From positions 1 to 64,000 of the forward strand of contig CAYUIT010000010.1 in NCBI GenBank assembly GCA_964444835.1: 64,000 nucleotides of DNA, read 5' to 3'. The notes below the pieces were generated by a model. That model did not search any database and was not told the origin of the DNA. It was given only the letters and a program-made list of their open reading frames with translations. The DNA is from CADEED01 sp964444835 (lineage in GTDB: Bacteria; Pseudomonadota; Gammaproteobacteria; Steroidobacterales; Steroidobacteraceae). Below are positions 34,895-44,029 of the stretch, piece after piece; positions within the stretch are counted from its first letter, which is position 1; each line of letters begins with the position of its first letter. The translations under genes were made by a program, and so were the position numbers.

Positions 34895-34915
34895 GCCCGA
34901 GTGTCAGACTCGGGC
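34895..34915 (+). terminator. Hairpin after tRNA-Gln
   Basis: GCCCGAGT and ACTCGGGC form a perfect 8-bp stem with a 5-nt loop, 12 bp after the tRNA. The following bases (AGTTGTTAG) are only partly T-rich. Confidence 0.6.
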
Positions 34916-34927
34916 AGTTGTTAGGAA

Positions 34928-34960
34928 GACGACCCGCCGCTCGGCGGGTCGTCGCATTTT
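34928..34960 (+). terminator. Second, stronger terminator after tRNA-Gln
   Basis: GACGACCCGC (34928-34937) pairs perfectly with GCGGGTCGTC (34944-34953) around a 6-nt loop, followed by GCATTTT. Together with the hairpin just before it, this closes the rplM-rpsI-tRNA unit. Confidence 0.8.
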
Positions 34961-34994
34961 GGGCCTGCGCACTGGGCCGGTATCGAGGTGTAGC

Positions 34995-36827
34995 GTGAGA
35001 AGATTCGCGTCGGTTGTTAGTGTTGCGGTCGTGGGGCTGGCGGCATGCACGGCGCAGCCGCCGGTGCCGGGCGTTGCCGAAGCGCCGGTCGTGGCAACGG
35101 CGACGCAGGCTGGTGCTGCGCAACGCCTCGAGGCGCTCTACGAGGAGTTTTGGCAAGAGACGCTGAAGCGCAGTCCGATCCTCGCCACTTTCGTGGGAGA
35201 TGCACGCTACAACGATCAATTGCCGAACACGCTGACGGCGGAGTATGTGGTCGAGACGCGCGCGTTCCACGAGCGCTATCTCGCGCGCGCCCGTGCCATC
35301 GGCGGCGACCGACTCGAAGGCCAAGCGCGTTTGTCGTACGACATCTTCGTGCGCGATCGCGAAATGGCAATTGCCGAAACGGAGTTCCCGAGCCGGCTCG
35401 TGCCGATCAATCAGTTCGGCAGCTTCCCCGCAATGTTCGCGCAGCTCGGCTCCGGCACGAATGCGCAGCCGTTCAAGACCGTTCAGGACTATGAGAATTG
35501 GCTGAAGCGCGCCGCGCTTGCGCCAACGGTGTTCGACCAAGCGATCGCGAATATGCGCGAAGGCGTGAAGCTCGGCATCGTGCAGCCCCGTGTGCTGATG
35601 GTGAAGGTGCTGCCGCAGCTCGATCAGCTCATTGCCGACGACGCCGAGAAGAGCGTGTTTTGGGGGCCGATCACGGCGCTACCCGAGACCTTTAGCGCGG
35701 AGGATCGGACGCGCTTGACGGCTGCGTACCGTGCCCTGATCAACGACACGTTGATGCCGAGCTACCGCAAGCTGCGCACGTTCATCGCTGACGAGTATTT
35801 GCAGCAGACGCGCGATACGTATGGCCTGGCCGCGCTGCCGAATGGCCAAGCGTGGTATGCGTACCTGGTCCGCGACAACACGACGACCTCGCTGACACCC
35901 GCTGAAATCCATCAGATCGGGCTCGATGAAGTGGCGCGCATCCAGCGCGAGATGCTCGTCGTGGCTCAAGAGCTCGGATTCCAAACGCCGGAGGGCGGCA
36001 ATGCGCTGACGAGTTTCTTTCAGTGGATGAAAGACCGCAGCGATATGTACTTCGCATCGCGCGACGAGCTACTCACTAACTATCGAGCCTTCCGCGCGCA
36101 AGTCGACCCGTTGCTGCCGCAGTATTTCAATCTGCGCCCCCGCGCCGACTACGAGATCCGTCCGTATGAGCCGTTCCGCGAAGCGTCTGCCGCCGCCGGT
36201 TCGTATCAAGGGCCGCCGCTCGACGGCTCGCGCGCCGGTATCTTCTATGTGAACACCTTTGACTTGAAGGCGCGACCGAAGTGGGCGATGGCGTCGCTGT
36301 CGCTGCACGAGGCGGCGCCCGGGCACCATTTCCAGATCGCGTTGCAGCGCGAACTCGGCGAGCTGCCGATGTTCCGCCGCTTTGGCGGCGAGACGGCCTT
36401 CATCGAAGGGTGGGGCCTCTATGCAGAATATCTCGGCTACGAGATGGGCCTCTACCGCGATCCGGTGGCGCGCTTCGGTGCGCTCGATGCCGAACTCTGG
36501 CGTTCGATTCGGCTCGTGGTCGACACGGGCTTGCACGCCAAAGGGTGGACTCGCCAGCAAGTGCTCGACTACATGTACGCAAATTCCCCGGCCGAGCCCA
36601 CGCGTGCGATTTCCGAGGCCGAGCGCTTCATGGCTGCGCCGGGCCAAGCGCTCGCGTACAAGATCGGCCAACTCAAGATCATCGAAGTGCGCAAGCGGGC
36701 CGAAGCGAAGCTCGGTGCCCAGTTCGACGTCCGCGCGTTCCATGACGAAGTGTTGCGCGATGGCTCGGTGCCGCTCGACGTGCTCGACAAGAAAATCGAT
36801 CGTTGGATTGCGACTCGCGCCCGCTAG
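34995..36827 (+). CDS. DUF885 family lipoprotein, putative metallopeptidase
   Basis: Starting from the GTG at 34995 the product is 610 residues and begins with a lipoprotein signal (RRFASVVSVAVVGLAAC), with lipobox LAAC, so it is probably anchored in a membrane facing the periplasm. The DUF885 family is recognised by LKRSPILATFVGDARYND, FEQAIANMREGVKLG-like text and the zinc-type LHEAAPGHHFQIALQRE near residue 440. These proteins resemble collagenase-like or M3-type metallopeptidases, but few have been assayed. An earlier ATG at 34959 overlaps the terminator and is unlikely. Confidence 0.85.
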   Translation: MRRFASVVSVAVVGLAACTAQPPVPGVAEAPVVATATQAGAAQRLEALYEEFWQETLKRSPILATFVGDARYNDQLPNTLTAEYVVETRAFHERYLARARAIGGDRLEGQARLSYDIFVRDREMAIAETEFPSRLVPINQFGSFPAMFAQLGSGTNAQPFKTVQDYENWLKRAALAPTVFDQAIANMREGVKLGIVQPRVLMVKVLPQLDQLIADDAEKSVFWGPITALPETFSAEDRTRLTAAYRALINDTLMPSYRKLRTFIADEYLQQTRDTYGLAALPNGQAWYAYLVRDNTTTSLTPAEIHQIGLDEVARIQREMLVVAQELGFQTPEGGNALTSFFQWMKDRSDMYFASRDELLTNYRAFRAQVDPLLPQYFNLRPRADYEIRPYEPFREASAAAGSYQGPPLDGSRAGIFYVNTFDLKARPKWAMASLSLHEAAPGHHFQIALQRELGELPMFRRFGGETAFIEGWGLYAEYLGYEMGLYRDPVARFGALDAELWRSIRLVVDTGLHAKGWTRQQVLDYMYANSPAEPTRAISEAERFMAAPGQALAYKIGQLKIIEVRKRAEAKLGAQFDVRAFHDEVLRDGSVPLDVLDKKIDRWIATRAR

Positions 36828-37324
36828 CGCGGTCGATACCACGCCATCGGGACATCGTCTTCGATGTGGCCATCGGGGTCGCGGACGCGTCCGTGGAAGC
36901 GACCCTCGATGACGAAGCCTAACGACTGATACAGCCCGATCGCCCGCGTATTGCTGGCTCGCGCCAGGAGCTCGACGCGTTGAATGTCTGGCATCGCCGT
37001 GCGCACGTGCTCGAGTAGCGCTTGAAACAAGCGGCGGCCAATGCCGCGGCCGTGGTAGCTCGGGTGCACGGCAATCGTGAGATCCGACAGCACGTGGGCA
37101 AAGCGCTGGGGTTCGGGGCGGTACGCGTGGATCTCGCCGACGACAGTGCCTGCCGTTTCGAACACGAACTCGGCCCCGCGCGCGCGAGCGCCATCCATGA
37201 AACTCGCGACGTACCGTTCGCTCACTTCCTCGGGCAGACGCGCGAGTCCGCGAGGTTCGGCGGCCACAACGCGATACAGCGCGACGATGGCGGCAGCATC
37301 GCGCGGCTCGGCGATGCGAATCAT
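36824..37324 (-). CDS. GNAT-family N-acetyltransferase
   Basis: From the ATG at 37324 (MIRIAEPRDAAAIVALY) the protein has 166 residues. The acetyl-CoA loop is HPSYHGRGIGRRLFQALLEHV (motif A), and motif B is ARASNTRAIGLYQSLGFVIEGRF, close to the RimI/phosphinothricin acetyltransferase group. It overlaps the upstream CDP-alcohol phosphatidyltransferase gene (ATGA), so they are co-expressed. The acceptor is unknown. Confidence 0.88.
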   Translation of the reverse strand: MIRIAEPRDAAAIVALYRVVAAEPRGLARLPEEVSERYVASFMDGARARGAEFVFETAGTVVGEIHAYRPEPQRFAHVLSDLTIAVHPSYHGRGIGRRLFQALLEHVRTAMPDIQRVELLARASNTRAIGLYQSLGFVIEGRFHGRVRDPDGHIEDDVPMAWYRPR

Positions 37325-37959
37325 GGTGTGCGCGATCCAGGAGGTTGGCGCAATTGCCGTGCGATCGCTTGCGTGCGTGTCACGCAGGTCACGAGCGCGC
37401 CTATTGCGATCACCCAGGCGGCAACCTGCAACGAGAACAAGCTGCCGCGCCACGCAAATTCTGCGGCGCCGACGACGCACGCCACCGTCATCACGGCCAT
37501 GCGATGTTGTTTGGCCATCGGGCCACGAAAGTCTTGCGCGAAGCCCAATGCGCCGCCGAACACGCGGATATAGGCAGTCAATGCTGCGGCGAGCGCGCCA
37601 AGCCAGCCGAGCCACGGGACGCCGACCGCATAGCCGAGTGCGATGATCAGCACCGAGTCGGCAATCCGATCCGGGAACTCGTTATAGAGCTGGCCCACCG
37701 CCGATTGTTTGCCGCCCTCGACGGCTACCATGCCGTCCAACAGATTGCAGATCAGCCGCAACTGAATGCCGACGGCACACGCTAGCAAGCCGAGCGAGCC
37801 ACCCCAGTGCAGCAATGCGGCGGCACCCGCGGCCGCGAACGCGATACTCGCGACGGAAATTTGATTCGCCGTGACCGACGAGCGCACGAGCGCGGCAGCG
37901 ACGGCGCGCGCCCAGCCAGAGTCCCGCGCGGCAATAGGGCGGCGCGACGAGGTGCTCAT
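37321..37959 (-). CDS. CDP-alcohol phosphatidyltransferase family protein
   Basis: A 212-residue membrane protein with about five to six hydrophobic segments. The family motif is D75-G76-x2-A79 ... G89 ... D97 ... D101, but the usual Arg after Ala is Val80 and the first late Asp position is Asn93, with the two aspartates displaced by four residues (LYNEFPDRIAD). The subgroup with DGMVAVE...YNE.PDR is one I recall in other bacteria. It should transfer a phosphatidyl or similar group from a CDP-alcohol. It is coupled to the GNAT gene. Confidence 0.8.
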   Translation of the reverse strand: MSTSSRRPIAARDSGWARAVAAALVRSSVTANQISVASIAFAAAGAAALLHWGGSLGLLACAVGIQLRLICNLLDGMVAVEGGKQSAVGQLYNEFPDRIADSVLIIALGYAVGVPWLGWLGALAAALTAYIRVFGGALGFAQDFRGPMAKQHRMAVMTVACVVGAAEFAWRGSLFSLQVAAWVIAIGALVTCVTRTQAIARQLRQPPGSRTP

Positions 37960-37962
37960 GTG

Positions 37963-40900
37963 TCAGTCGAAGTACGGTCGTTCACCCACGAACAGCAGGC
38001 GCTTGGCTTTGTCGCGCCACGCCGGTGGCGTATTCGTGCCGAGCATGACAGTCGCGGTGCTGAGCGCGATGCCGCGCATGCGTAGGCCATTGGCGACGAA
38101 CGGTTCGGGCACGGTCGACGGATCGGCGGCCGTGCGAGCCGACTCGAGGAAGGCCAATAACGCGTCCGTGACTTCAGGTCCCAATTGCTGTCGAAAGGCG
38201 GCGGCATACGCGTCGGGATTGTAACCCTCGCGCACCGCGAGACCGTAGGCCGCGAGCGCGGCGAACACATCGTCTTTGGGCACCTCGGTCGATAGCGCGA
38301 CTTTGACGAGCTCGGCGGGCGCGCGATCCGAGGCGGCCACGTAGAAGAGGAAGCTCTTGCCGCGGTTGCGCGGTTTGAGCGCACGTTCCGCGGCAGCTTC
38401 GATCTTGCCGACTGCGAGCTGGTGGTAGTCGTTGAGTTCCGTGTCGCGAGGCGCTGAGCCATTTTCGATTGCGATGAACGAGGCGAGATTCGGTGCGAAC
38501 TTAGCCAAATCCGCATTCGCCGCGCGGCCGTTCTCACTCGTGAGGCGACGGATCCGGGCCAGCTCGTCCGCGACGAAACTGGCTGTGGCGGGCGCTCGCT
38601 TCAGCGCTGTTTCAAACGGCGGGACCGATTCGGCAAGCTTGTCTTGTTCGACCAGCGAGTACGCTGCGGCCATTGCGAGCCAGCCGTGCTTGGGCCATTG
38701 CTGGTGCGCGGCGATGAATCGGTCGCGTTGTTCTTGGCCATCGGGCAAGCAGCGAATCGCTGCGTATTGCCAGTCGGCAGAATCCGGCGTTTTCTGCGCC
38801 ATCGCCGTGTGCCGCGCGCACACCGCGGGCTTCTTGTCACCCGCGGTGTCTTGCTCCATGCGCAGCAGCGCCGGGGCTGACGGCGTTTCTTGCAAGCGCT
38901 CGGCTAACAACTTCTCGAAACGTGTGGTATTCGAGGCGAGTGACAACCACGTCAAAATCTCCGGCGATTCCACGTCGTCCCAGCGCGCATGCACGTAAGC
39001 GAGTTGAAGCTGCTGGCCGGCATCCTCTACCATCGAAGTTTGTTCTGCCGGCGAGTATTGCGCGCCGCTCGACAGCACGCTGCGCGTCGTGGCGCCTTTG
39101 CTGCGCACCTGGGTCGGCGGATCTTCGAACATGTGATTGGCCGAGCTCGGCGTCCAACGAATGGCGCCGAGCATTTGCGGCGGCGGATCCTCGCCACCCC
39201 CGTACACGGCCGTCCACGAATACAACGGTGCGGCGCCTGCAATGTTGTACACATAGCTACCGAAGCTGCCGTGGAGCTCCTGGTCGAACGACTCGATCGT
39301 CTGGCCCTGCGCAGTCTTGGCGACGAATCGCAGCGTGCCCTCCTCGGGCACGGTGATCGATGTCGTCCGATTGGGTCGCAAGCGCACTTGCTGCCCAGCC
39401 GCTTCCACGACGACCTCACGCACCAAGCCGTTGTACACCGTGACGGTGGCTTCGCCGACCTTGCCGCCGACGGCGAGCACCCCACCGACAATGGCTGCCG
39501 CGACTAACAACTTAGCGCCGGTGGCAACTGCGCCATCCGCGGTTTGGAACTTGTCCCACCAACCGAGGCGCGTCTGCCGCGGTCGCTCAGTGCCCGGCAG
39601 CAGGGCGGGATAGTCGGTGGGGACCGTCGAAGCAGGAGGTGCATCCATCGGCTTCAGGCCGTCGCGATGGAACTTGGCGATTTGCGCTTCTGAGAGCAGC
39701 AATTGTTCGAGCGCACACGTGTGCAGCGCACCGAGCGCACCGAGCGCGGCGCCCACCCAGCTGTCGATGACACCCAGCCAATCGCCTAACTGCGCATCGT
39801 TGGGCGGCGGTAAATCGAATTTGCCGAGCGCTGCGGACCAACTCTCGGTTTCGAGCCGCCGCAACAAGGTGCGATCGAGGACGACTTTGTCGCCCTGCGC
39901 ATGAATACGCGACAGTACGCGATATAGCTCGTTGGCGGCGTCGAGGAGCCGTTGGCGCTCTTTCTTGCTCACGCGACCATCTGCGGTGACGACGCTATAC
40001 ACGTTGAGGAATGCACCGTGCGCGTCGCGCAGGTCCGCCTCGTTGTGGTCGACGTAGTGGAGCACCGCGAGTACACCTCGCAGATACTCAGGCCAACCTT
40101 TACCAAAGCCCTCCGCCAGCGCGAGATGGACGCGGCGGCAGCGCTTGTCGTGGCCCTCGATGCTCTTGGAGAGGTCGGCAATCTCGCGTTCGATTCCGGC
40201 AATCGCCGCAGGCAGATCCGTTCGCTTGATCTCAGCGCCTCGGTGGCGAACGATGCCGCCGGGTGCGGTGGCGACCTGGTCGCGCAACGCTTCGAGCGCT
40301 GCCTTCTCTTCTTGCAGCTCCGTCAGCTGCTCGATCTGCGTGCCGAGCGATTCGGGATACAGGCCATCGAGCGCTTTGTGGAGGGCGTCGCCAGTCAATG
40401 TGGCGGAATACAAGTCCGCCGGTGTCTTCGCGTGACGGACAATCGAGCGGCCCAAGTACGCGCCACGGTACGCGCGGTTCAAATACGGCCGATCGTATTG
40501 CTTGTCGAGACTCTTCATCGACTCCGCCATGTCGACCGGCTTTGCCTCGGTCTTACGCAGCAGGTGCGCGGACATTTGCGTGCGGAGCGCGGCGGGGTCA
40601 TTGAACAGATCCCACGCCGAGCGACCGTCGATCGGCGCCTCGACATAGCGCTGCTTCGCATTCTGCTCGCGCTCTTCATTCGGTGGATGGGTGGACCACA
40701 TGCGCGGCGGCTGTGCGAGCTGCGCTTTGAACACACGGTGCTGCGCTCGATCGCGCGCCGGCATCGGCGGCGCACTGCCGTAATCCGGCTGATTGAGAAT
40801 GTCGCGCACGCGCTCGATCACACGCGCCTGAACGGCGAACAGATCTTGGGTGGCACGGCCCGCGCGGGCTTCCGAGTCGGCAAACGACAGTGTTCGGTCC

Positions 40901-41784
40901 CAGGCTTCGTCAGCCGCCCCGAGCTTGTGCAACGCGTGAATGAGTGCGTCGCTGCCGGTGAGCGACACGGCGACGAGGTCGGCCTGAAACTCCATCTGGC
41001 GCGACAGCGCACGCTGCGCGATGAGCACGCCACGGAACACGATCTCCATCAATGAGCGGATCGACCACACGACCAACGACAACAACCAGCCGATCCACGC
41101 GATGCGCAGATCGAGCTGCGATAGCTGCTGCAGGAAGCGGTCGAGGATGTCGCGCTTGGCGATGATGTGACCGGCGATTTGCTGTGCGATGTAAACCCAG
41201 CGGCCGACGGCCATCGAGCGCTGCGCGAAATGACCAAACTCATGGGCGAGCACGGCTTTCAATTCGCCGAGCGTCACGACATTGACGAGCCCGAGGCCAA
41301 TCTCGAGATTCTTCTTCGACGGGATGAACAAGTTGACGAGCGACAGGTCGTAGAACACCGCCGCGTTGACGCGCGGCGACAGGTACACCTTGTGCGCGCG
41401 CGGTGCTTGCGCCTCATCCGCAATGCGATCGATGAACTCGAACAGGCGCGGCTGCTGCTCGCGCGTGATTTCGATGTCTTCGATGTCGTAGGCGTGCTTG
41501 ACGAAAAACAGCGCCTTCAACATGAAGATGGCGAGGAATGCGGCACACGCGCCGGCAAGCGCACCCCAGATCGAGAAATTGCCGCCTGCCAGCCCGCTCA
41601 GCAGGCGCCACGCTGTCCAGGCAAACCAGCCCGACAGTGCGAAGTAGAGCAGCACAAACAAGCCGAGGCCCGCCATGGCGAGCCACGCACGTTGTTTGTA
41701 GGTAGCACTGGCTGCCGTGAGGTTGGGTGGGACGGCCGTGGGACCGGCAGGATAAAGGTTCCCTAACAAGGAACTGGTATTCAC
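37963..41784 (-). CDS. Very large M48-type membrane metalloprotease
   Basis: A 1273-residue protein. Two membrane segments lie at about 33-65 and 72-96. The zinc motif HEFGH is at 181-185, with the third ligand probably in RQMEFQADLVAVSLTG near 290. A further membrane pair lies near 220-260 and one near 745 (AKLLVAAAIVGGVLAVGG). The remaining 500 residues are probably outside the cytoplasm and include beta-rich and helical, TPR-like parts. The protease core matches HtpX/Ste24-like M48B enzymes of about 300 residues, so more than 900 residues are accessory. Similar long M48 proteins exist but are uncharacterised as far as I know. Confidence 0.85.
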   Translation of the reverse strand: MNTSSLLGNLYPAGPTAVPPNLTAASATYKQRAWLAMAGLGLFVLLYFALSGWFAWTAWRLLSGLAGGNFSIWGALAGACAAFLAIFMLKALFFVKHAYDIEDIEITREQQPRLFEFIDRIADEAQAPRAHKVYLSPRVNAAVFYDLSLVNLFIPSKKNLEIGLGLVNVVTLGELKAVLAHEFGHFAQRSMAVGRWVYIAQQIAGHIIAKRDILDRFLQQLSQLDLRIAWIGWLLSLVVWSIRSLMEIVFRGVLIAQRALSRQMEFQADLVAVSLTGSDALIHALHKLGAADEAWDRTLSFADSEARAGRATQDLFAVQARVIERVRDILNQPDYGSAPPMPARDRAQHRVFKAQLAQPPRMWSTHPPNEEREQNAKQRYVEAPIDGRSAWDLFNDPAALRTQMSAHLLRKTEAKPVDMAESMKSLDKQYDRPYLNRAYRGAYLGRSIVRHAKTPADLYSATLTGDALHKALDGLYPESLGTQIEQLTELQEEKAALEALRDQVATAPGGIVRHRGAEIKRTDLPAAIAGIEREIADLSKSIEGHDKRCRRVHLALAEGFGKGWPEYLRGVLAVLHYVDHNEADLRDAHGAFLNVYSVVTADGRVSKKERQRLLDAANELYRVLSRIHAQGDKVVLDRTLLRRLETESWSAALGKFDLPPPNDAQLGDWLGVIDSWVGAALGALGALHTCALEQLLLSEAQIAKFHRDGLKPMDAPPASTVPTDYPALLPGTERPRQTRLGWWDKFQTADGAVATGAKLLVAAAIVGGVLAVGGKVGEATVTVYNGLVREVVVEAAGQQVRLRPNRTTSITVPEEGTLRFVAKTAQGQTIESFDQELHGSFGSYVYNIAGAAPLYSWTAVYGGGEDPPPQMLGAIRWTPSSANHMFEDPPTQVRSKGATTRSVLSSGAQYSPAEQTSMVEDAGQQLQLAYVHARWDDVESPEILTWLSLASNTTRFEKLLAERLQETPSAPALLRMEQDTAGDKKPAVCARHTAMAQKTPDSADWQYAAIRCLPDGQEQRDRFIAAHQQWPKHGWLAMAAAYSLVEQDKLAESVPPFETALKRAPATASFVADELARIRRLTSENGRAANADLAKFAPNLASFIAIENGSAPRDTELNDYHQLAVGKIEAAAERALKPRNRGKSFLFYVAASDRAPAELVKVALSTEVPKDDVFAALAAYGLAVREGYNPDAYAAAFRQQLGPEVTDALLAFLESARTAADPSTVPEPFVANGLRMRGIALSTATVMLGTNTPPAWRDKAKRLLFVGERPYFD

Positions 41785-41841
41785 GAATGACTCCCCGCAA
41801 TCGACCTACGCAGGAAGTGTGCGCGAGAACGCCGCCGGACG

Positions 41842-42624
41842 CTACATTTCGCCGTTGCGGAGTGTTAGGACTTCGAACCCCGTCTCGGTTACGAGCACCG
41901 TATGCTCCCATTGTGCGGACAATGAGCGGTCGCGCGTGACAACGGTCCAACGATCCGGTAGTTCGCGCGTCTCGGGCCGTCCCGCATTCACCATGGGCTC
42001 GATCGTGAAGCACATGCCTGCCTGGAGCGCGAGGCCGGCGCCCGGTTTGCCGTAGTGCACGATCTGCGGATCTTCATGAAACACACGACCGATGCCGTGG
42101 CCGCAGTACTCGCGCACGATTGAGAAGCGCTCCGCCTCCGCACACTTCTGCACCGCATGTCCGATGTCGCCGAGGGTGGCGCCGGGGCGCACGACGCGAA
42201 TCCCCGCGATCATCGCTGCGTGCGTCGTCTGGACGAGGCGCCGTGCCAACACACTCGGCTCGCCCACGCAATACATCTTGCTCGTGTCGCCGTGCCAGCC
42301 ATCCTTGATGACCGTCACATCAATGTTGACGATGTCGCCATCCTTCAAGACTTTGTCACTCGGAATGCCGTGGCACACCACATGGTTGACCGACGTACAG
42401 ATAGCGCTCGGGAAAGGCGGCCGGCTACCGCCCGCCGTGTATCCAATGGTGGCCGACTTGCAACCCAACGGGCCCAAGATGTACTCACGTGCGATGTCGT
42501 CGAGCTGCTGTGTCGTGATCCCAGGCCGCACGTGGGCATCGAGCATGAGTAGCACGCTGGCGGCCGCTTGACCGGCGGCGCGCATCGCGTCCTGCTCGGC
42601 CGGCGTTTTGATCGTGATGTTCAT
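41842..42624 (-). CDS. map: Methionine aminopeptidase, type I
   Basis: A 260-residue type I enzyme. The metal ligands appear in NIDVTVIKDGWHGDTSKM (two Asp), CGHGIGRVFHEDP (His), FTIEPMV (Glu) and SAQWEHTVLVTE (Glu). It removes N-terminal Met from new proteins. Its ATG overlaps the DUF1287 stop (ATGA), a linkage without evident functional reason. Confidence 0.95.
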   Translation of the reverse strand: MNITIKTPAEQDAMRAAGQAAASVLLMLDAHVRPGITTQQLDDIAREYILGPLGCKSATIGYTAGGSRPPFPSAICTSVNHVVCHGIPSDKVLKDGDIVNIDVTVIKDGWHGDTSKMYCVGEPSVLARRLVQTTHAAMIAGIRVVRPGATLGDIGHAVQKCAEAERFSIVREYCGHGIGRVFHEDPQIVHYGKPGAGLALQAGMCFTIEPMVNAGRPETRELPDRWTVVTRDRSLSAQWEHTVLVTETGFEVLTLRNGEM

Positions 42625-43265
42625 GGCGCTGTGTCAGGCGGCGGCAAGCGATAGTGCCCGATGATTCGATAGCGAAACAGAATGTCCTCTTCGCGCGTTC
42701 CGGCGCCGATGTTGTGGATGACGAGCGGCACGCGAGCAGGGGAGCGGGTATCGGAGACGATGCCGATATGCAGCGTCCCGCCGCCCAAGTCCCATGCCAC
42801 GATATCGCCCGGTAGGTAGCTTGCAGCCGTGGTGCCGATCGAGCGCGAGAGGCCATGTCGCGTGAAGTAGGTCATCAGGTTTGGCACGCGTCGATGATCG
42901 ATATTGCGATCGGTCTTGTTCGCCAAGTTGGCCCAGCGCGTGGGATAGGCCGTGCGCGCCGCGCGCATGTCTCGATGCACCTCGCGCTGCAAATCGATAC
43001 GTCGCGCGTTGCGCAAGGCACGGATCACGACATCGGTGCAGACGCCGCGGTCGGGCGCCACATCGCCGTTCGGATAGGCGAGGGTGCGATAGGCCGGGTC
43101 GTAGTAGATCGTGACGCCGATCTGGCGCTTACCTGCGGCCACGATATCCGCATTGTGCGCGGCGGCCCACGAGCACAATAGCCACAGCCCGAAGCAGTGC
43201 ACCAAGCGCCTGGCCAGTTGCAGCCGGTCGGGCTTGAGTGGTCGAGAAATCATGGCACGCAGCAT
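42621..43265 (-). CDS. DUF1287 secreted protein (YijF-like)
   Basis: A 214-residue protein with an N-terminal hydrophobic segment (LVHCFGLWLLCSWAAAHN) acting as a signal peptide. GVTIYYDPAYRTLAYPNGDVAPDRGVCTDVVIRALR and GDIVAWDLGGGTLHIGIVSD define DUF1287, related to NlpC/P60-like cysteine peptidases, with Cys in GVCTD and His in LHIGIV as the likely pair. A role in cell-wall processing is possible but untested. Translationally coupled to map. Confidence 0.82.
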   Translation of the reverse strand: MLRAMISRPLKPDRLQLARRLVHCFGLWLLCSWAAAHNADIVAAGKRQIGVTIYYDPAYRTLAYPNGDVAPDRGVCTDVVIRALRNARRIDLQREVHRDMRAARTAYPTRWANLANKTDRNIDHRRVPNLMTYFTRHGLSRSIGTTAASYLPGDIVAWDLGGGTLHIGIVSDTRSPARVPLVIHNIGAGTREEDILFRYRIIGHYRLPPPDTAP

Positions 43266-43354
43266 GACGATAGACTAACGGCTCACGGCGTTAAACCCCA
43301 AGGGAACTCGCCGCGTCCAATGGTTCGAACGATTGATTCAACAGGAGCCCTGCC

Positions 43355-44023
43355 GTGCGCTATGCAACCAAGATATTCGCCAGTTCCCTCGTCGCCTGTT
43401 TGACTCTCGCGCCGTGGGCGTTAGCGAGCGAGCCGAACCGCAATGCCATCAATGGCTCGATCGACATCGCCGCTGGCGAGCGCGCGGGTAACGTCAACAC
43501 GGTCAATGGCAGCGTGCGCATCGGCGAGCGTGCCACGGTCGGTGAGGCGCGTACGGTCAATGGCCGCATCAAGCTTGCGGCCGAGGCTACGGCGGAAAGT
43601 CTGCGGACCGTGAATGGTGCGATGGAGCTCGGGCGCAATGCCAAGGTTCGCGGCGAAGTCGCCACGGTGAACGGTTCGTTGCGGCTCGAACCGGGCGCTG
43701 AGGTGGGTGGTGGCGTCGGCAATGTGAATGGCCGCATCGAGTTGGAGGGCGCCACGATCCGCGGACGCATCAAGACCATTGGCGGGGATATCAAGCTGAC
43801 CGGACCGTCGCGCGTCGCAGGCGGCATCCTCGTCGAGAAGCCGAAGGGATGGTCGGGCTCCATGTACCAGCAGCGGCCGCCGCGGATCGTGATCGGTCCT
43901 GAGGCTGTCGTCGAAGGCGAACTCGTGTTCGAGCGTGAGGTGGAGTTGCTCGTCAGCGAGACCGCCAAGATCGGCAAAGTGGTGGGCGCAACACCGCGTC
44001 GCTTCAGCGGGTCTCAACCCTAA
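43355..44023 (+). CDS. Secreted repeat protein, predicted beta-solenoid
   Basis: A GTG start with CAGGAG eight bases upstream gives 222 residues. A Sec signal (ASSLVACLTLAPWALA) leads. The mature part is seven tandem repeats of 18-19 residues, each starting with N-G (NGSIDI, NGSVRI, NGRIKL, NGAMEL, NGSLRL, NGRIEL, GGDIKL), a pattern expected of a small right-handed beta-helix such as in bactofilin or DUF4097-type proteins. The C-terminal part (RIVIGPEAVVEGELVF) continues the beta pattern. No catalytic motif is visible; it is probably a periplasmic structural or adhesin-like protein. Confidence 0.7.
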   Translation: MRYATKIFASSLVACLTLAPWALASEPNRNAINGSIDIAAGERAGNVNTVNGSVRIGERATVGEARTVNGRIKLAAEATAESLRTVNGAMELGRNAKVRGEVATVNGSLRLEPGAEVGGGVGNVNGRIELEGATIRGRIKTIGGDIKLTGPSRVAGGILVEKPKGWSGSMYQQRPPRIVIGPEAVVEGELVFEREVELLVSETAKIGKVVGATPRRFSGSQP

Positions 44024-44029
44024 CGTTTG

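Noticed and set aside
39952..41055. 367-codon open frame antisense to the M48 protease gene
   Set aside because: Shadow of the protease frame; composition is unlike real proteins and no start signals are seen.
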